Part shown: piece by piece, positions 1 to 8,659 of the stretch
Position numbering within the stretch: the stretch's first letter is position 1
How the letters are laid out: the number at the start of each line of letters is the position of its first letter
Origin: Syntrophobacteraceae bacterium
GTDB taxonomy: Bacteria; Desulfobacterota; Syntrophobacteria; Syntrophobacterales; Syntrophobacteraceae
Assembly (NCBI GenBank): GCA_031292215.1
Contig: JARLHO010000125.1
Coordinates: forward strand, 48,408 to 112,407
Reading direction: 5' to 3'
Length of the DNA stretch: 64,000 nucleotides
Translations under genes and position numbers: made by a program
Notes under the pieces: model-generated
Database searches by the model: none
What the model was told of the DNA's origin: nothing
What the model saw: the letters and a program-made list of their open reading frames with translations, nothing else

Positions 1-319
1 AGCGCGGGTCGGGGATTACCTCGAGTTTTATCCAGGGCTCGCATCCGCCCACGCGCGCAAGGCGCGCGAGCCTCACCGCCTCCCCGGCGTCCCTTGCCCC
101 TGAGGTGTTGGGCAAAAGCAGGTACTTTTCCCTGTCGATAGCGTGTAAAATACTGTCGGCGGGGTTTTCCAGCTCAACTCGGCGCAGAGCCACCGTAACG
201 ATCTGCGCCCCGGAAGCTTCGATCGCCCTCTTCATCACCTCCGAAGACGAAAACTTCCCGGTTCCCATAAGAAGGCGCGAGCCAAACCTGCGCCCCGCGA
301 TTATCAACGCCTCTTCCAT
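1..319 (-). CDS. thiG: Thiazole synthase ThiG, N-terminal part (cut by window edge)
   Basis: ThiG forms the thiazole phosphate ring of thiamine from DXP, dehydroglycine/iminoglycine and ThiS thiocarboxylate. About 106 residues are present, read from an ATG at 319. The family hallmarks are visible: a FGSRLLMGTGKF stretch near the start, then GAQIVTVALRRVE, LLPNTSGARDAGEAVR, and WIKLEVIPDP at the edge. The gene sits directly behind a TPP riboswitch and terminator, which independently supports a thiamine role. No thiS lies between the riboswitch and thiG, so thiS must be elsewhere or downstream outside the window. The C-terminal part, including the remaining barrel strands, is not visible. Confidence 0.93.
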   Translation of the reverse strand, partial: MEEALIIAGRRFGSRLLMGTGKFSSSEVMKRAIEASGAQIVTVALRRVELENPADSILHAIDREKYLLLPNTSGARDAGEAVRLARLARVGGCEPWIKLEVIPDPR

Positions 320-345
320 TTTCACTCCCTATCGACATGGTTGGA

Positions 346-390
346 AAACAAAAAAGACCGCGCCCTCGAAACGCGAGAGCAAACGGTCTT
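346..390 (-). terminator. Intrinsic terminator of the thiG riboswitch
   Basis: Read on the minus strand, AAGACCG pairs with CGGTCTT, with an inner CTCTCG/CGAGGG stem, followed by a T-rich run. It lies between the TPP aptamer and the thiG start, the usual place for ligand-controlled premature termination. Confidence 0.85.
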
Positions 391-423
391 GTGAAAAGCA
401 ATGGAAAATTTTTCCCAAGCCAT

Positions 424-500
424 TTCCCTACGCTGGTATTACCCAGATCAGGTAATTTGAGGGTCTTCTCTCAGCCCGGCTTTCGCCAGACACCCCTAAC
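424..500 (-). promoter_or_regulatory. TPP riboswitch (THI box)
   Basis: On the minus strand the aptamer reads GGGGTGTC, then GGGCTGAGA, ACCCT, ACCTGATCTGGGTAATACC and AGCGTAGGGAA, matching the THI-box consensus in order and spacing. TPP binding is expected to favour the terminator that follows, reducing thiG expression when thiamine is sufficient. Confidence 0.95.
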
Positions 501-519
501 GGCCGCTATATCGCAATAG

Positions 520-548
520 ATCCTACTCCAAGTGCTGCGTACAGTCAA
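520..548 (-). promoter_or_regulatory. Sigma70-type promoter for thiG
   Basis: On the minus strand a TTGACT -35 box (543-548) and a TAGGAT -10 box (520-525) are separated by exactly 17 bp. Transcription would start near 513, just before the TPP aptamer. The remaining bases to 714 show no gene or clear signal. Confidence 0.6.
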
Positions 549-714
549 AAGAATTGGAAAGTCGCGCCCGCCATCGCCCGAAGACTATCTCAGCCGGAAT
601 GCCAAATAGCAAATGACGATAAGACGCAATCGCGAGGTTGACTAGACCCCGTTAAAAAGCTATTAATCGGCACTACAAAAACTAAAAGTTTCGTGAAAAT
701 GAGGTCTCTGGTCT

Positions 715-1290
715 ATGAATAGTAATTACATCGAAGTAAGATGGCACGGCCGGGGTGGCCAGGGCGCGGTCACGGCCGCCGAAATCCTGGCTCAAGCCGC
801 CTTCTATGAAGGATTTAAGGGTGTTACCGCGGCCCCATTTTTCGGGGCCGAAAGAAGAGGCGCGCCCGTCGTCGCCACAAACCGTTTCTCGCGCGAGCCG
901 GTAAGAACATTGTCCCTTGTCCAGAAGCCCTCGGTCGTGGTCGTTATGGATGAGACGATTCTGCGCGTCGTAGACGTCGTAGCGGGCATACGGCCGGATG
1001 GGATCGTCATTATAAACAGCAAAAAGACGCCCGCCCAGCTCTCTTTGCCCTCGTCTCTGCGCATTGCGGTTACCGATGCAACCCGGTGGGCAACCGAAGT
1101 GGGCCTGGTGATCTCGGGGACCGTAATGTTTAACACGGCCATCCTGGGGGGATTTTCCAGAGCCACCGGACTCGTCAGCATGGAGAGCGTGGAAAAGGCG
1201 CTACGAGAACACTTCGGCGGAGAAGCCTGCGAGAAAAACGTGCAGGGCGCACGCCTTGCCTCTGCGGGAACGGTTGTTTCCGGAACATGA
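715..1290 (+). CDS. 2-oxoacid:ferredoxin oxidoreductase gamma subunit
   Basis: This 191-aa protein is a gamma subunit of the pyruvate/2-oxoisovalerate:ferredoxin oxidoreductase family, the domain that helps bind CoA and closes the active site in thiamine-diphosphate oxidoreductases. The family signature WHGRGGQGAVTAAEILA occurs near residue 10, followed by the FFGAERRGAPV region. The length is normal for a free-standing gamma subunit. The delta (ferredoxin) subunit gene follows 67 bp later, but the catalytic alpha and beta subunits are not adjacent: the next gene lies on the other strand. The substrate cannot be told from this subunit alone. Confidence 0.9.
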   Translation: MNSNYIEVRWHGRGGQGAVTAAEILAQAAFYEGFKGVTAAPFFGAERRGAPVVATNRFSREPVRTLSLVQKPSVVVVMDETILRVVDVVAGIRPDGIVIINSKKTPAQLSLPSSLRIAVTDATRWATEVGLVISGTVMFNTAILGGFSRATGLVSMESVEKALREHFGGEACEKNVQGARLASAGTVVSGT

Positions 1291-1357
1291 TTTTTCGGCC
1301 GGCGGGCTGTCTTTAGATTCCGCTCTTTTCGGCCTGTCGGAATAAAGGGAAAGATAT

Positions 1358-1660
1358 ATGGCACTTGGCAAAGCTCACTGCGATCCTTTTACGGTCGCAA
1401 GATCCAAACTGTGCAAGGCGGAAGGCGGAAAAACAGGCGACTGGAGAACTTCGCGCCCGGTAATAGACCACTCCCGATGCATTCCCTCAAAAAGCGGGAA
1501 AAAGGGCTGCTTTCTTTGCTGGGCGTATTGCCCCGAAGGGATCGTAACCAGGACCATCCCCGTTGCAATCGACTACGATTACTGCAAGGGATGCGGCATA
1601 TGCGCGCAAGAGTGCCCGGCGGGGGCAATCGAGATGATTGACGAAAGCCAGAGCGAGTAA
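1358..1660 (+). CDS. 2-oxoacid:ferredoxin oxidoreductase delta subunit (2[4Fe-4S])
   Basis: A 100-aa PorD-like electron-transfer subunit. It has two cluster motifs: C41-x9-C51-x2-C54-x3-CP and C76-x2-C79-x2-C82-x3-CP. The second is canonical. In the first, the usual C-x2-C start is stretched to C-x9-C by an insertion, while the following WAYCPEGIV segment is typical of PorD. It would pass electrons from the TPP-dependent subunits to ferredoxin. It forms a pair with the gamma subunit gene upstream and is followed by a convergent methyltransferase gene only 28 bp away, so alpha and beta subunits must come from elsewhere. Confidence 0.88.
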   Translation: MALGKAHCDPFTVARSKLCKAEGGKTGDWRTSRPVIDHSRCIPSKSGKKGCFLCWAYCPEGIVTRTIPVAIDYDYCKGCGICAQECPAGAIEMIDESQSE

Positions 1661-1688
1661 GCCCGAGGGATTTTTCTCGTTTACGCTC

Positions 1689-2432
1689 TTACGAAAAGCC
1701 ATTTTTTCGGAAAGTAAAAACTGCCCGGTCGAAGAATTCGTCCATATTTTCGGCTGCCATGCCCAGGTGTGTAAATCCTCGGGCCTGGAAAGCCCTGGTC
1801 AACTCCTCCCCGGTCACGGCGCCGCTCATGCACCACGCCCATGCGTCCGGCTCTTCGGCAAAGTAGCCGGGCAAAATCCCCTTTCGGCACAGGTCGGCGC
1901 CGGCAACTATCCCGCCGGGCTTTAGCACGCGGTGTAGTTCCTCGATCAGCTCTTCTTTTTGGGGGAAAAGATTAAAGACCCCATTGAGAATAACCCACTC
2001 AAAAGAACCCGGCTCAAAGGGAATAGATCCCCCATCGGCGCAGATAAATTCGAAGCCGCGACCCGAAGATACGCTGCGAGCCGCTCTTTTGGCCTTCACC
2101 AACGCCGAAAAAGCGGTGTCCAGGTTGACCACCTGAAATTCCACCCGGGCGCAAATCTTTACAAGCAGCGAATCGACCCCTGCCCCGCACCCGAGGTTCA
2201 ACACCCTGTCGCCCCCCTTGGGATCGAGGGCGGACAAAACGTAGCCGCAGGGGAAAAAATCCTCCCACGTTTCACCTGGGATCGAATCGATCAGCTCGGG
2301 CGGATAGCCTAGTTCGACCGCAAGAGGTTTGCCCCCAAGTCCCCTGGCCCCGCCGCTTTCCCCCCGGTAACGCTGCTCGTAGAATTGCCTGATATGGCTT
2401 TTAATTTTTGATTCCGGCGGTCGCAAAATCAC
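1689..2432 (-). CDS. ArsM/UbiE-like SAM-dependent methyltransferase
   Basis: A 247-aa class I (Rossmann) methyltransferase. Motif I is VLNLGCGAGVDS near residue 97, the acidic loop NLDTAFSAL follows, and HRVLKPGGI with DLC marks the later strands. The C-terminal part contains C-M-S-G-A-V-T-G-E-E-L, which resembles the CxxGA segment of arsenite methyltransferases, but the full arsenic-binding cysteine set is not evident. Substrate is therefore uncertain. The flavodoxin gene upstream is 33 bp away on the same strand, suggesting co-transcription. Confidence 0.8.
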   Translation of the reverse strand: MILRPPESKIKSHIRQFYEQRYRGESGGARGLGGKPLAVELGYPPELIDSIPGETWEDFFPCGYVLSALDPKGGDRVLNLGCGAGVDSLLVKICARVEFQVVNLDTAFSALVKAKRAARSVSSGRGFEFICADGGSIPFEPGSFEWVILNGVFNLFPQKEELIEELHRVLKPGGIVAGADLCRKGILPGYFAEEPDAWAWCMSGAVTGEELTRAFQARGFTHLGMAAENMDEFFDRAVFTFRKNGFS

Positions 2433-2464
2433 CTCGATAGTTTTGCCTACAATTTTTTACAGGC

Positions 2465-3001
2465 CTAAACTCTCATAATTCCAACCACTTTTTCGGACAC
2501 TTCCCGTAAGTCGGCCTCGCTCGGCCGGCCTTCGATATTTCCCAGCCGACCCTTTAGGGACATCGGCCGCAGCTTCCCATTGTACTCGCCGACAAAATAC
2601 CACTCGTCTATCACTTCGAAGCCCAGATGATCGAAGAGCTGCGCCAAAAACTTTACCGCCGGAACGGCCTCCTTTACCCCCGTGTGGGCGCCGCCGTACG
2701 TACAGTAGACCACCGCCCTTTTGCCTTGGCGCCTGGGGGATGCGGGCAATATGTCGCCTTCACGAACGTATTTTTCCCTCAGCTTATCAAAAAGGGCGAT
2801 CATGGGCTTACCCGGAAGCCAGGTGTAGACCCCCGAACCGGCCAAAACCAGGTCATAGGCGAGAATGTCAGGCTCCATGCCGTCTTTTGAAACCTTTACG
2901 CTGTCGACCAAAACCCCCTGCTCGCCAAGCGTTCTGTCAATCTGTTTTGCTATCTTTTCCGTGTTTCCCGTTGCCGAAAAATATAGATTTAGAGCCTTCA
3001 T
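2465..3001 (-). CDS. Flavodoxin-family protein
   Basis: An FMN-binding electron carrier or reductase of about 178 aa. The phosphate-binding loop is LYFSATGNTEKIAK right at the N terminus, and VLAGSGVYTWLPGK and YCTYGGAHTG give the other flavin loops. I chose the ATG at 3001 because a GGGGAGGA ribosome-binding site precedes it by a normal distance and it places the flavin loop at the usual position; a longer form to 3061 would add 20 unlikely residues. In an anaerobe it could replace ferredoxin for a nearby reaction, but the partner is unknown. Confidence 0.85.
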   Translation of the reverse strand: MKALNLYFSATGNTEKIAKQIDRTLGEQGVLVDSVKVSKDGMEPDILAYDLVLAGSGVYTWLPGKPMIALFDKLREKYVREGDILPASPRRQGKRAVVYCTYGGAHTGVKEAVPAVKFLAQLFDHLGFEVIDEWYFVGEYNGKLRPMSLKGRLGNIEGRPSEADLREVSEKVVGIMRV

Positions 3002-3273
3002 GTTTTCTCGTCCTCCCCGATCCATTGGGTCATTGAGGTTCGCGCCACAAGCGCCTCCCACCTAACGCCTGCCATGATACTCCCCTCTTGGAAGATGTGC
3101 AAATCAGGCGGCAACGTTTCGGCTGCTCCTTTCACTTCTTTTCGCAATGGCGTCGAGATGGAACCGGGGAAGTCTCCGGAGGGGAATTCACAATGAGATC
3201 GACTCCCCGGGCAGGCGCAAAAATTATGGAGGTTTGGGACTCCGCCCAATTGCTCCGATAATAAATCGGGACC

Positions 3274-3966
3274 CTATGTGTCTAAAAAAACGCGCAGGGG
3301 GCACGCTTGGCAAAGCGGGGAGGTCTTGCGGCAGTAAAGGTTTCCGATTCGAACCAGAAGAGCGTGAAATTCCTTAAAAAGCTCCACGTCCGGCTCCATT
3401 GCCCCCATGAAATATTCCCGCAGATCGTCGTAGGAAATCGATTCTTCCACCCATCCATGCCTGGAAAAAATACGCCAGGTATATGTGTCTACGACAAAGG
3501 AGGGCTTAAGGGCCGCGTAAAGAACCAAGCTGTCGGCGGTTTCCGGGCCGATTCCCCGGATTGTGAGCAGCTCGGCCCGCAAGGATTCCATGTCCTGTGC
3601 GAGTAATTCTTCAACCGATCCGTTCCAATTCGTTAAAACATATTCGCAAAAGCCCTTGATCCTCTTGGCCTTTTGTCTGTAGTAACCAGACGGGCGAATG
3701 AGCGCCTCAAACTCTTCGGCGCTTATCCCGCAAATCCCGTTTATACTCAGCAAATTGTTGTCTCGAAGGTTTGCGATAGCAGCCGCAACGTTTTTCCACG
3801 CGGTATTCTGTGTGAGCATCGCCCCCAATATGACTTCAAACGGGGTCTTGGCCGGCCACCAATGCTGTGGCCCCAAAGCCGCGATAAGCGTGTCGTATAT
3901 CTGCTGTAGCAACTCTTTTGTGTCCGCTCTCAATCCAGTCCGACCCCGGCCGGGGCAGTCGCACAT
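3274..3966 (-). CDS. Endonuclease III-like DNA glycosylase (COG2231 type)
   Basis: A helix-hairpin-helix GPD-superfamily base-excision protein. The core is MLTQNTAWKNVAAAI, then the hairpin LLTIRGIGPETADS and VVDTYTWRI. The catalytic Asp (VVD) is kept, but the lysine that gives EndoIII its lyase activity is replaced by Glu (G-P-E-T), so a monofunctional glycosylase is likely. Only three of the four iron-sulfur cysteines are visible (C-x6-C-x2-C, no fourth). The start is uncertain: an ATG at 3966 is used here, while a TTG at 3933 would give a short TTGA overlap with the stop of the upstream radical SAM gene. Confidence 0.82.
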   Translation of the reverse strand: MCDCPGRGRTGLRADTKELLQQIYDTLIAALGPQHWWPAKTPFEVILGAMLTQNTAWKNVAAAIANLRDNNLLSINGICGISAEEFEALIRPSGYYRQKAKRIKGFCEYVLTNWNGSVEELLAQDMESLRAELLTIRGIGPETADSLVLYAALKPSFVVDTYTWRIFSRHGWVEESISYDDLREYFMGAMEPDVELFKEFHALLVRIGNLYCRKTSPLCQACPLRVFLDT

Positions 3967-4940
3967 TTTGCGCACACGCCGCCCTCTATGTTTTGTTTCC
4001 TTATGGAGTAGCCGAACCGTTCGATGAGCAAGGCCCCGCAGGAATGGCAAAACGTGTTCTCCCCACCCTCTCCCGGCACATTGCCCGTGTACACATAACG
4101 CAGGCCGGCATCAAGTCCGATTTGCCTCGCCCGTTTGATTGTCTCAACAGGCGTTGGCCCAACGTCCATCATCTTATAGGAAGGATGAAAACGGCTTACG
4201 TGCCACGGAATCTCGGCGCCAAGGGAGACCAGGAACGCGGCGATTTGCGTTAACTCGGCCTCGGAATCGTTTAAGCCCGGGATGATAAGCGTTGTTACTT
4301 CAAGCCAAATGGACTTTTCCTTCATTCTCTCAAGCGTCAGGAGCACAGGCTTTAGGCTTGCGCCGCATTTTTCCCGGTAAAACGCATCATCAAAGGATTT
4401 AAGGTCCACGTTGGCAGCATTGAGCAAAGGGGCGACACCATCGAGGGCTTCCTTGCTCATATAGCCGTTCGTTACGAAAACATTTTGAATCCCCCGCTCT
4501 TTCGCAAGCGTAGCCACATCCAGGGCATATTCCATAAAAACGGTTGGCTCCGTGTAGGTATACGAAATCGATGCGCATCCCTCTTTTTGAGCCTGCTCGA
4601 CGACCTCTTTGGCTGTTATGCTCCGAGTGTCAATCTCCCCTGAAATTGGGAGCTGCGATATGTCGGCGTTCTGGCAAAACATACATTGGAAGTTACACCC
4701 TGCAGTAGCTATCGAATAGCTTGTCGAACCGGGCAGGAAGTGGAACAGGGGTTTTTTTTCAATAGGATCCACATGGCGTGCGACCGGTTTTCCATAGACC
4801 AGGCTAAAGAGTTTGCCGTCCCGGTTCTGACGCACCCCGCATTTTCCGATCCCCCCGGAGTCGATATGACAATGGTGGGAGCAAAGAAAACAATGCACCC
4901 GCACTTCACCCAGCGGCCGGTAGAACATCGCCTCTTTCAT
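3930..4940 (-). CDS. amrS: AmmeMemoRadiSam-system radical SAM enzyme (AmrS-like)
   Basis: A 336-aa radical SAM protein. The cluster motif is C82-N-F-Q-C86-M-F-C89. Before it lies an extra cysteine group (C17, C20, C24, C34) typical of this family, and TYTEPTVFMEY, FVTNGYMSKEA and WHVSRFHPSYKM are strongly family-specific. The C terminus has a zinc-ribbon-like CHSCG...CAKC. The family co-occurs with AmmeMemoRadiSam partners A and B of unknown role; neither is encoded here. It was formerly annotated as pyruvate formate-lyase activating enzyme, but no PFL gene is near. Confidence 0.9.
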   Translation of the reverse strand: MKEAMFYRPLGEVRVHCFLCSHHCHIDSGGIGKCGVRQNRDGKLFSLVYGKPVARHVDPIEKKPLFHFLPGSTSYSIATAGCNFQCMFCQNADISQLPISGEIDTRSITAKEVVEQAQKEGCASISYTYTEPTVFMEYALDVATLAKERGIQNVFVTNGYMSKEALDGVAPLLNAANVDLKSFDDAFYREKCGASLKPVLLTLERMKEKSIWLEVTTLIIPGLNDSEAELTQIAAFLVSLGAEIPWHVSRFHPSYKMMDVGPTPVETIKRARQIGLDAGLRYVYTGNVPGEGGENTFCHSCGALLIERFGYSIRKQNIEGGVCAKCATAPAGVGLD

Positions 4941-4978
4941 GTTCTGTCCTCATACAAAGCGGGCCAATCGGCGCCCGC

Positions 4979-5782
4979 TCACATATCCATCGACTTTTGC
5001 GGGGGCCCTGCGCAACTGCGCCAGCATCCCGGGGAATGGGCCGAGACTTTTACCCCGGCCGGGAGTTTCTCGAAGACCGGCGTCTGTACCGTGCGAACGC
5101 GGCATTGCATGTCGACGCGCATCGCAATGAAAAGTCCGAACGGGTTCCGCTGCACCAGTGGCAGCCGCTCCAGAAACTGAAAGTAGGGAAGTAGTTGCGG
5201 CGGCAGGGAAAAACACGTTCGCCATTCGATGGGAACAGCGCCGCAAAGAATTTTCTCGCACATCCGGCTCAACTTGAAAACGCTAAAGAACCTGGCCCGG
5301 CTGTAAATCGAACGCTTCCAAAATCTTTGGGCACGGTACTGGAGCCCGCCCAGCGAAAACCCGTTCAAGACCCCGAGAAGTACGTTTCTGCGAGCGACCC
5401 GGAAGGCTTCTTTTAGCGCCAGGAGGGGTTCGTCGACAAATTCGAGCGTTGTTATCAGGGCAACCGTATCGAATTCATTGTCCTCAAAGGGCAGGTCCTC
5501 GGCAAATCCCTGCGTGAGCCGGACTTTATTGCCCAGCCTCTCGCGCGCAAGCTCAAGGCTTACACTCGATGGATCGAGCCCGGTCACCATATGGCCCCGG
5601 GCTCTAAACCATTCCAGGAAAACACCGGCGCCGCAGCCCACCTCAAGGACGCGCTGCGCGGAAACGGGCCTCCAGACTTCGCTAAAAAGCCCCTGTTCGA
5701 ACTCGAGCGCCCTTTTCCCCTTAGCGGAGCCAAACCACCTCTCGTAGCGCTCCACATCGGCCAGGCTGAAGATATGACCCAC
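4979..5782 (-). CDS. SAM-dependent methyltransferase (Methyltransf_11 type)
   Basis: A 267-aa class I methyltransferase. Motif I is VLEVGCGAGVFLEWF near residue 45, followed by TGLDPSSVSLELAR, then GFAEDLPFEDNEFDTV as motif II, and the ALKEAFRVARR region. The C-terminal third is longer than in minimal members and carries no motif I recognise. It lies between ilvD (37 bp) and the AmrS-like gene (38 bp) on the same strand, so the group is probably one transcript. The substrate is unknown. Confidence 0.82.
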   Translation of the reverse strand: MGHIFSLADVERYERWFGSAKGKRALEFEQGLFSEVWRPVSAQRVLEVGCGAGVFLEWFRARGHMVTGLDPSSVSLELARERLGNKVRLTQGFAEDLPFEDNEFDTVALITTLEFVDEPLLALKEAFRVARRNVLLGVLNGFSLGGLQYRAQRFWKRSIYSRARFFSVFKLSRMCEKILCGAVPIEWRTCFSLPPQLLPYFQFLERLPLVQRNPFGLFIAMRVDMQCRVRTVQTPVFEKLPAGVKVSAHSPGCWRSCAGPPQKSMDM

Positions 5783-5819
5783 GGCAAACCTTTACTTGCA
5801 CCCGCAACGCGGTGCAATT

Positions 5820-7484
5820 CTATTCACTTTGCAAAACAGCGCCTCGTGAACCCGAGGTGACCATGCGCGCGTACCGGCCAAGGTATCCGTGCGTAATCCT
5901 GGGCGCGCGCGGCTTCCACGCCTGCCTGCGCTTTTCCATCTCCGCACTGTCGACAAGCAGCTCCAATTTCTTGCCGGGGATATCCACCAGGATTTGATCC
6001 CCTTCCTCGATCAACGCGATCGGACCTCCTACCGCGGCCTCGGGAGAAATGTGCCCGATCGCCGCTCCCTGCGTGCCTCCGCTAAACCGGCCATCGGTTA
6101 TCAGCGCCACATCCAGCCCCAGGCCCCGACCGATGATCGCCGCCGTAGGCGTCAGCATCTCCTGCATGCCCGGGCCCCCTTTGGGACCTTCGTAGCGAAT
6201 GACCACCACGTCGCCCGCAACGATTAGGCCGTTCAAAATAGCGTCGGCTGCTTCGGACTCGCTTTCGAAAACCCGCGCCCTGCCCGTGCGGACAAGCATC
6301 TGCGGGGCAACCGCCGACTGCTTGACCACACCGCCTTCGGGGGCGATGTTTCCATAAAGAACGGCAATGCCGCCTACATTATGATAAGGATCTTCGAGCG
6401 ACCTGATAACATCGGGCCGAAGGATCCGCGCATTTTTGAGATTCTCGCCAACCGATTTTCCGGTTGCGGTCAAAGGCGCCGGATCGATCAGCTCCCGGCG
6501 CAAAAGCTCCTTCATTACCGCCGGCACACCCCCGGCAACGTTTAGGTCCTCCAGGAAATGGGCGCCTCCGGGCCGCAGGCTGCACAAGTGAGGCGTCTTG
6601 GAGCTGATATCGTTAAAGACGCCCAGCTCCAGACGGATTCCAGCCTCGTGCGCAATCGCGGGCACGTGCAGGACGGTGTTGGTCGAGCACCCAAGCGCCA
6701 TATCCACTGCTATCGCGTTACGGAATGCGCTCATGCTCGCAATGTCTCGCGGCTTGAGATTCATGGCCAAAAGCTCCATTATCTTCATCCCCGCCTCTTT
6801 TGCCAGCCGCACCCTGGCCGCTGTCACCGCCGGGATCGTTCCATTTCCAGGCAGCGCGAGCCCGATGGCCTCAGCCAGGCAATTCATCGAATTGGCCGTA
6901 AACATACCCGCGCAGGACCCGCACCCCGGGCACGCCTGCTCCTCTAGTTCCTCGAGCTCGCTCGCCGAGATCTGTCCGGCCCTTAGCGCCCCCACGCCTT
7001 CAAAAACCGATATCAGGTCTACCGGCTTCCCCCCCACGCGGCCGGAGAGCATTGGCCCCCCGCTCACCATAATCGAGGGAATGTCGAGCCTTAGGGCGGC
7101 CATCATCATCCCCGGTATTATTTTATCGCAGTTGGGAATCAGCACCAGTGCATCGAAAGGATGGGCGGTTGCCATTATTTCGATCGAATCGGCTATCAAC
7201 TCGCGGCTTGCCAGAGAGTAGCGCATTCCGGCGTGATTCATGGCGAGCCCGTCGCAAACGCCAATCGTGTTGAATTCAACGGGAGTTCCACCGGCCAGCC
7301 GGACGCCCGCCTTCACCCCCTCGGCTATTTTACCCAGGTGAATATGGCCCGGAATGATTTCATTTGCCGAATTGACCACCCCGATGATCGGTCGGTCAAT
7401 TTCGGTTTGCGTGTAACCCATGGCTTTTAACAGTGAGCGATGGGGGGCCTTCTCGACGCCCTTTTTCATCAAATCGCTTCGCAT
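5820..7484 (-). CDS. ilvD: Dihydroxy-acid dehydratase IlvD
   Basis: IlvD dehydrates 2,3-dihydroxyisovalerate and 2,3-dihydroxy-3-methylvalerate to the 2-keto acids in valine and isoleucine synthesis. The 554-aa length is normal. Family motifs are present in order: [21 protein letters not shown] (cluster Cys), [18 protein letters not shown] (second and further Cys), [31 protein letters not shown] and [20 protein letters not shown] ribosome-binding site precedes the ATG. Its leader contains a strong hairpin. The two short-spaced genes after it on the same strand have no obvious amino-acid role. Confidence 0.97.
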   Translation of the reverse strand: MRSDLMKKGVEKAPHRSLLKAMGYTQTEIDRPIIGVVNSANEIIPGHIHLGKIAEGVKAGVRLAGGTPVEFNTIGVCDGLAMNHAGMRYSLASRELIADSIEIMATAHPFDALVLIPNCDKIIPGMMMAALRLDIPSIMVSGGPMLSGRVGGKPVDLISVFEGVGALRAGQISASELEELEEQACPGCGSCAGMFTANSMNCLAEAIGLALPGNGTIPAVTAARVRLAKEAGMKIMELLAMNLKPRDIASMSAFRNAIAVDMALGCSTNTVLHVPAIAHEAGIRLELGVFNDISSKTPHLCSLRPGGAHFLEDLNVAGGVPAVMKELLRRELIDPAPLTATGKSVGENLKNARILRPDVIRSLEDPYHNVGGIAVLYGNIAPEGGVVKQSAVAPQMLVRTGRARVFESESEAADAILNGLIVAGDVVVIRYEGPKGGPGMQEMLTPTAAIIGRGLGLDVALITDGRFSGGTQGAAIGHISPEAAVGGPIALIEEGDQILVDIPGKKLELLVDSAEMEKRRQAWKPRAPRITHGYLGRYARMVTSGSRGAVLQSE

Positions 7485-7513
7485 TTTCTCGTATCCCTCC
7501 AGCGGCCTGCTGT

Positions 7514-7537
7514 TTGCCGGGGAGGAGTCCCCGGCAA
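7514..7537 (-). promoter_or_regulatory. Stem-loop in the ilvD leader
   Basis: A perfect 10-bp inverted repeat (TTGCCGGGGA / TCCCCGGCAA, loop of four bases) lies about 30 bases before the ilvD start. It has no T-run, so it is not an intrinsic terminator. A role in mRNA stability or translation control is possible but not shown. Confidence 0.4.
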
Positions 7538-7660
7538 TGCATCCGGACTCTAAACAGGTAATAAATTAAAATATTTCAGCCCCTTTTGGAAGCAAAAACA
7601 CCCAGCAAATAAGCCTTTTGAGACTAAAGGTTTATTTACGGACAAGCCCTTAGCCAAAAG

Positions 7661-7689
7661 TTGACAAACCGTTTTGAGGCAGATAGAAT
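7661..7689 (+). promoter_or_regulatory. Strong sigma70-type promoter for the radical SAM gene
   Basis: Consensus TTGACA (7661-7666) and TAGAAT (7684-7689) are 17 bp apart. The expected transcription start is at about 7696, which is the GTG start codon itself, so the mRNA would have little or no leader. Confidence 0.7.
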
Positions 7690-7695
7690 TCTTGT

Positions 7696-8637
7696 GTGAA
7701 ATCAATATTCGGCCCCGTACCTTCACGTCGTTTCGGCAAATCCCTCGGAATAGACGTCATCCCGGCGAAGACATGTTCGTTTGATTGCATTTATTGCGAG
7801 TCGGGCCCTACCACATCCTTTAGTCTGACGCCGCAAAATTTCATTGCTTGCGCCAAGGTGCTCGAAGAGCTGCGCGCCTTTATCCGTAAAAATCCTGACG
7901 GCGCGGATGTCTTCACCTTTTCGAGCGCGGGAGAACCCACCCTATATGGCCCCCTGGGAGAGCTCATCACAGCAGTCAAAAAGGATTATCCGCAGACCCC
8001 TCTGATCGTTCTAACAAACGGTTCTCTTTTGTGGAAGCCGGAGGTAAGGCGCGGGTTACTTGGCGCCGACCGCGTGGTCCCATCCCTTGACGCCGTAACG
8101 CCGAAGGTTTTCCGTAAAATCAACCGGCCCCACCCCGGCCTGGAACCGGGGTTGATAATCGAAGGCCTTCGGGCCTTTCGAAAAGAATATAAAGGGCAGC
8201 TCCACATCGAGGTGTTGCTGGTAGAGGGGGTAAACGACTCCCCGGAGGAGCTTTCCGCCATCGCTTCGACCCTCGAGACCTTAAGGCCGGACAAGGTCGA
8301 ACTAAACTCCGTCGTTCGCCCTCCCGCCCACGCCGGAACCCACGGCCTGACAGGCGATGGCATGAACCGGGCCGCCGCGTTTTTTAGCGCCCTGAATCTT
8401 GAAATTATCGGCGCCTTCCAATCGAGCGAAAAAACCTGCGGCCGGGAAGATCTCGCGCAGCGAATAGTAGATACCGTGCAAAGGCGCCCCTGCACCGCCA
8501 ATGAACTGGCCGCCTCCCTCGGAGTCTCTTTCGAACTGGTGCAACGGGAATCAAAAAAGCTCGAGGAACAGGGAAAACTCAGCCGGCAGACCTTTGGCGC
8601 AAAGTCCTTTCTGTGCCCCCCCGCGCCGATCCGGTAA
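7696..8637 (+). CDS. Radical SAM protein (COG0731-like) with C-terminal winged helix
   Basis: A 313-aa radical SAM protein starting with FGPVPSRRFGKSLGID, a family-specific opening, followed by the cluster motif C27-x3-C31-x2-C34. FTFSSAGEPTLYGPLG and VLTNGSLLW mark the barrel. The last 70 residues (LAQRIVDTVQRRPCTANELAASLG...) look like a winged helix-turn-helix, so DNA or RNA binding is possible. The start is a GTG without a clear ribosome-binding site, immediately downstream of a strong promoter. The biochemical function of this bacterial branch is not established; the COG is related by name to wybutosine-type enzymes, which I would not assume here. Confidence 0.82.
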   Translation: MKSIFGPVPSRRFGKSLGIDVIPAKTCSFDCIYCESGPTTSFSLTPQNFIACAKVLEELRAFIRKNPDGADVFTFSSAGEPTLYGPLGELITAVKKDYPQTPLIVLTNGSLLWKPEVRRGLLGADRVVPSLDAVTPKVFRKINRPHPGLEPGLIIEGLRAFRKEYKGQLHIEVLLVEGVNDSPEELSAIASTLETLRPDKVELNSVVRPPAHAGTHGLTGDGMNRAAAFFSALNLEIIGAFQSSEKTCGREDLAQRIVDTVQRRPCTANELAASLGVSFELVQRESKKLEEQGKLSRQTFGAKSFLCPPAPIR

Positions 8638-8659
8638 AAACCGCCTTCACTGTTCACTC

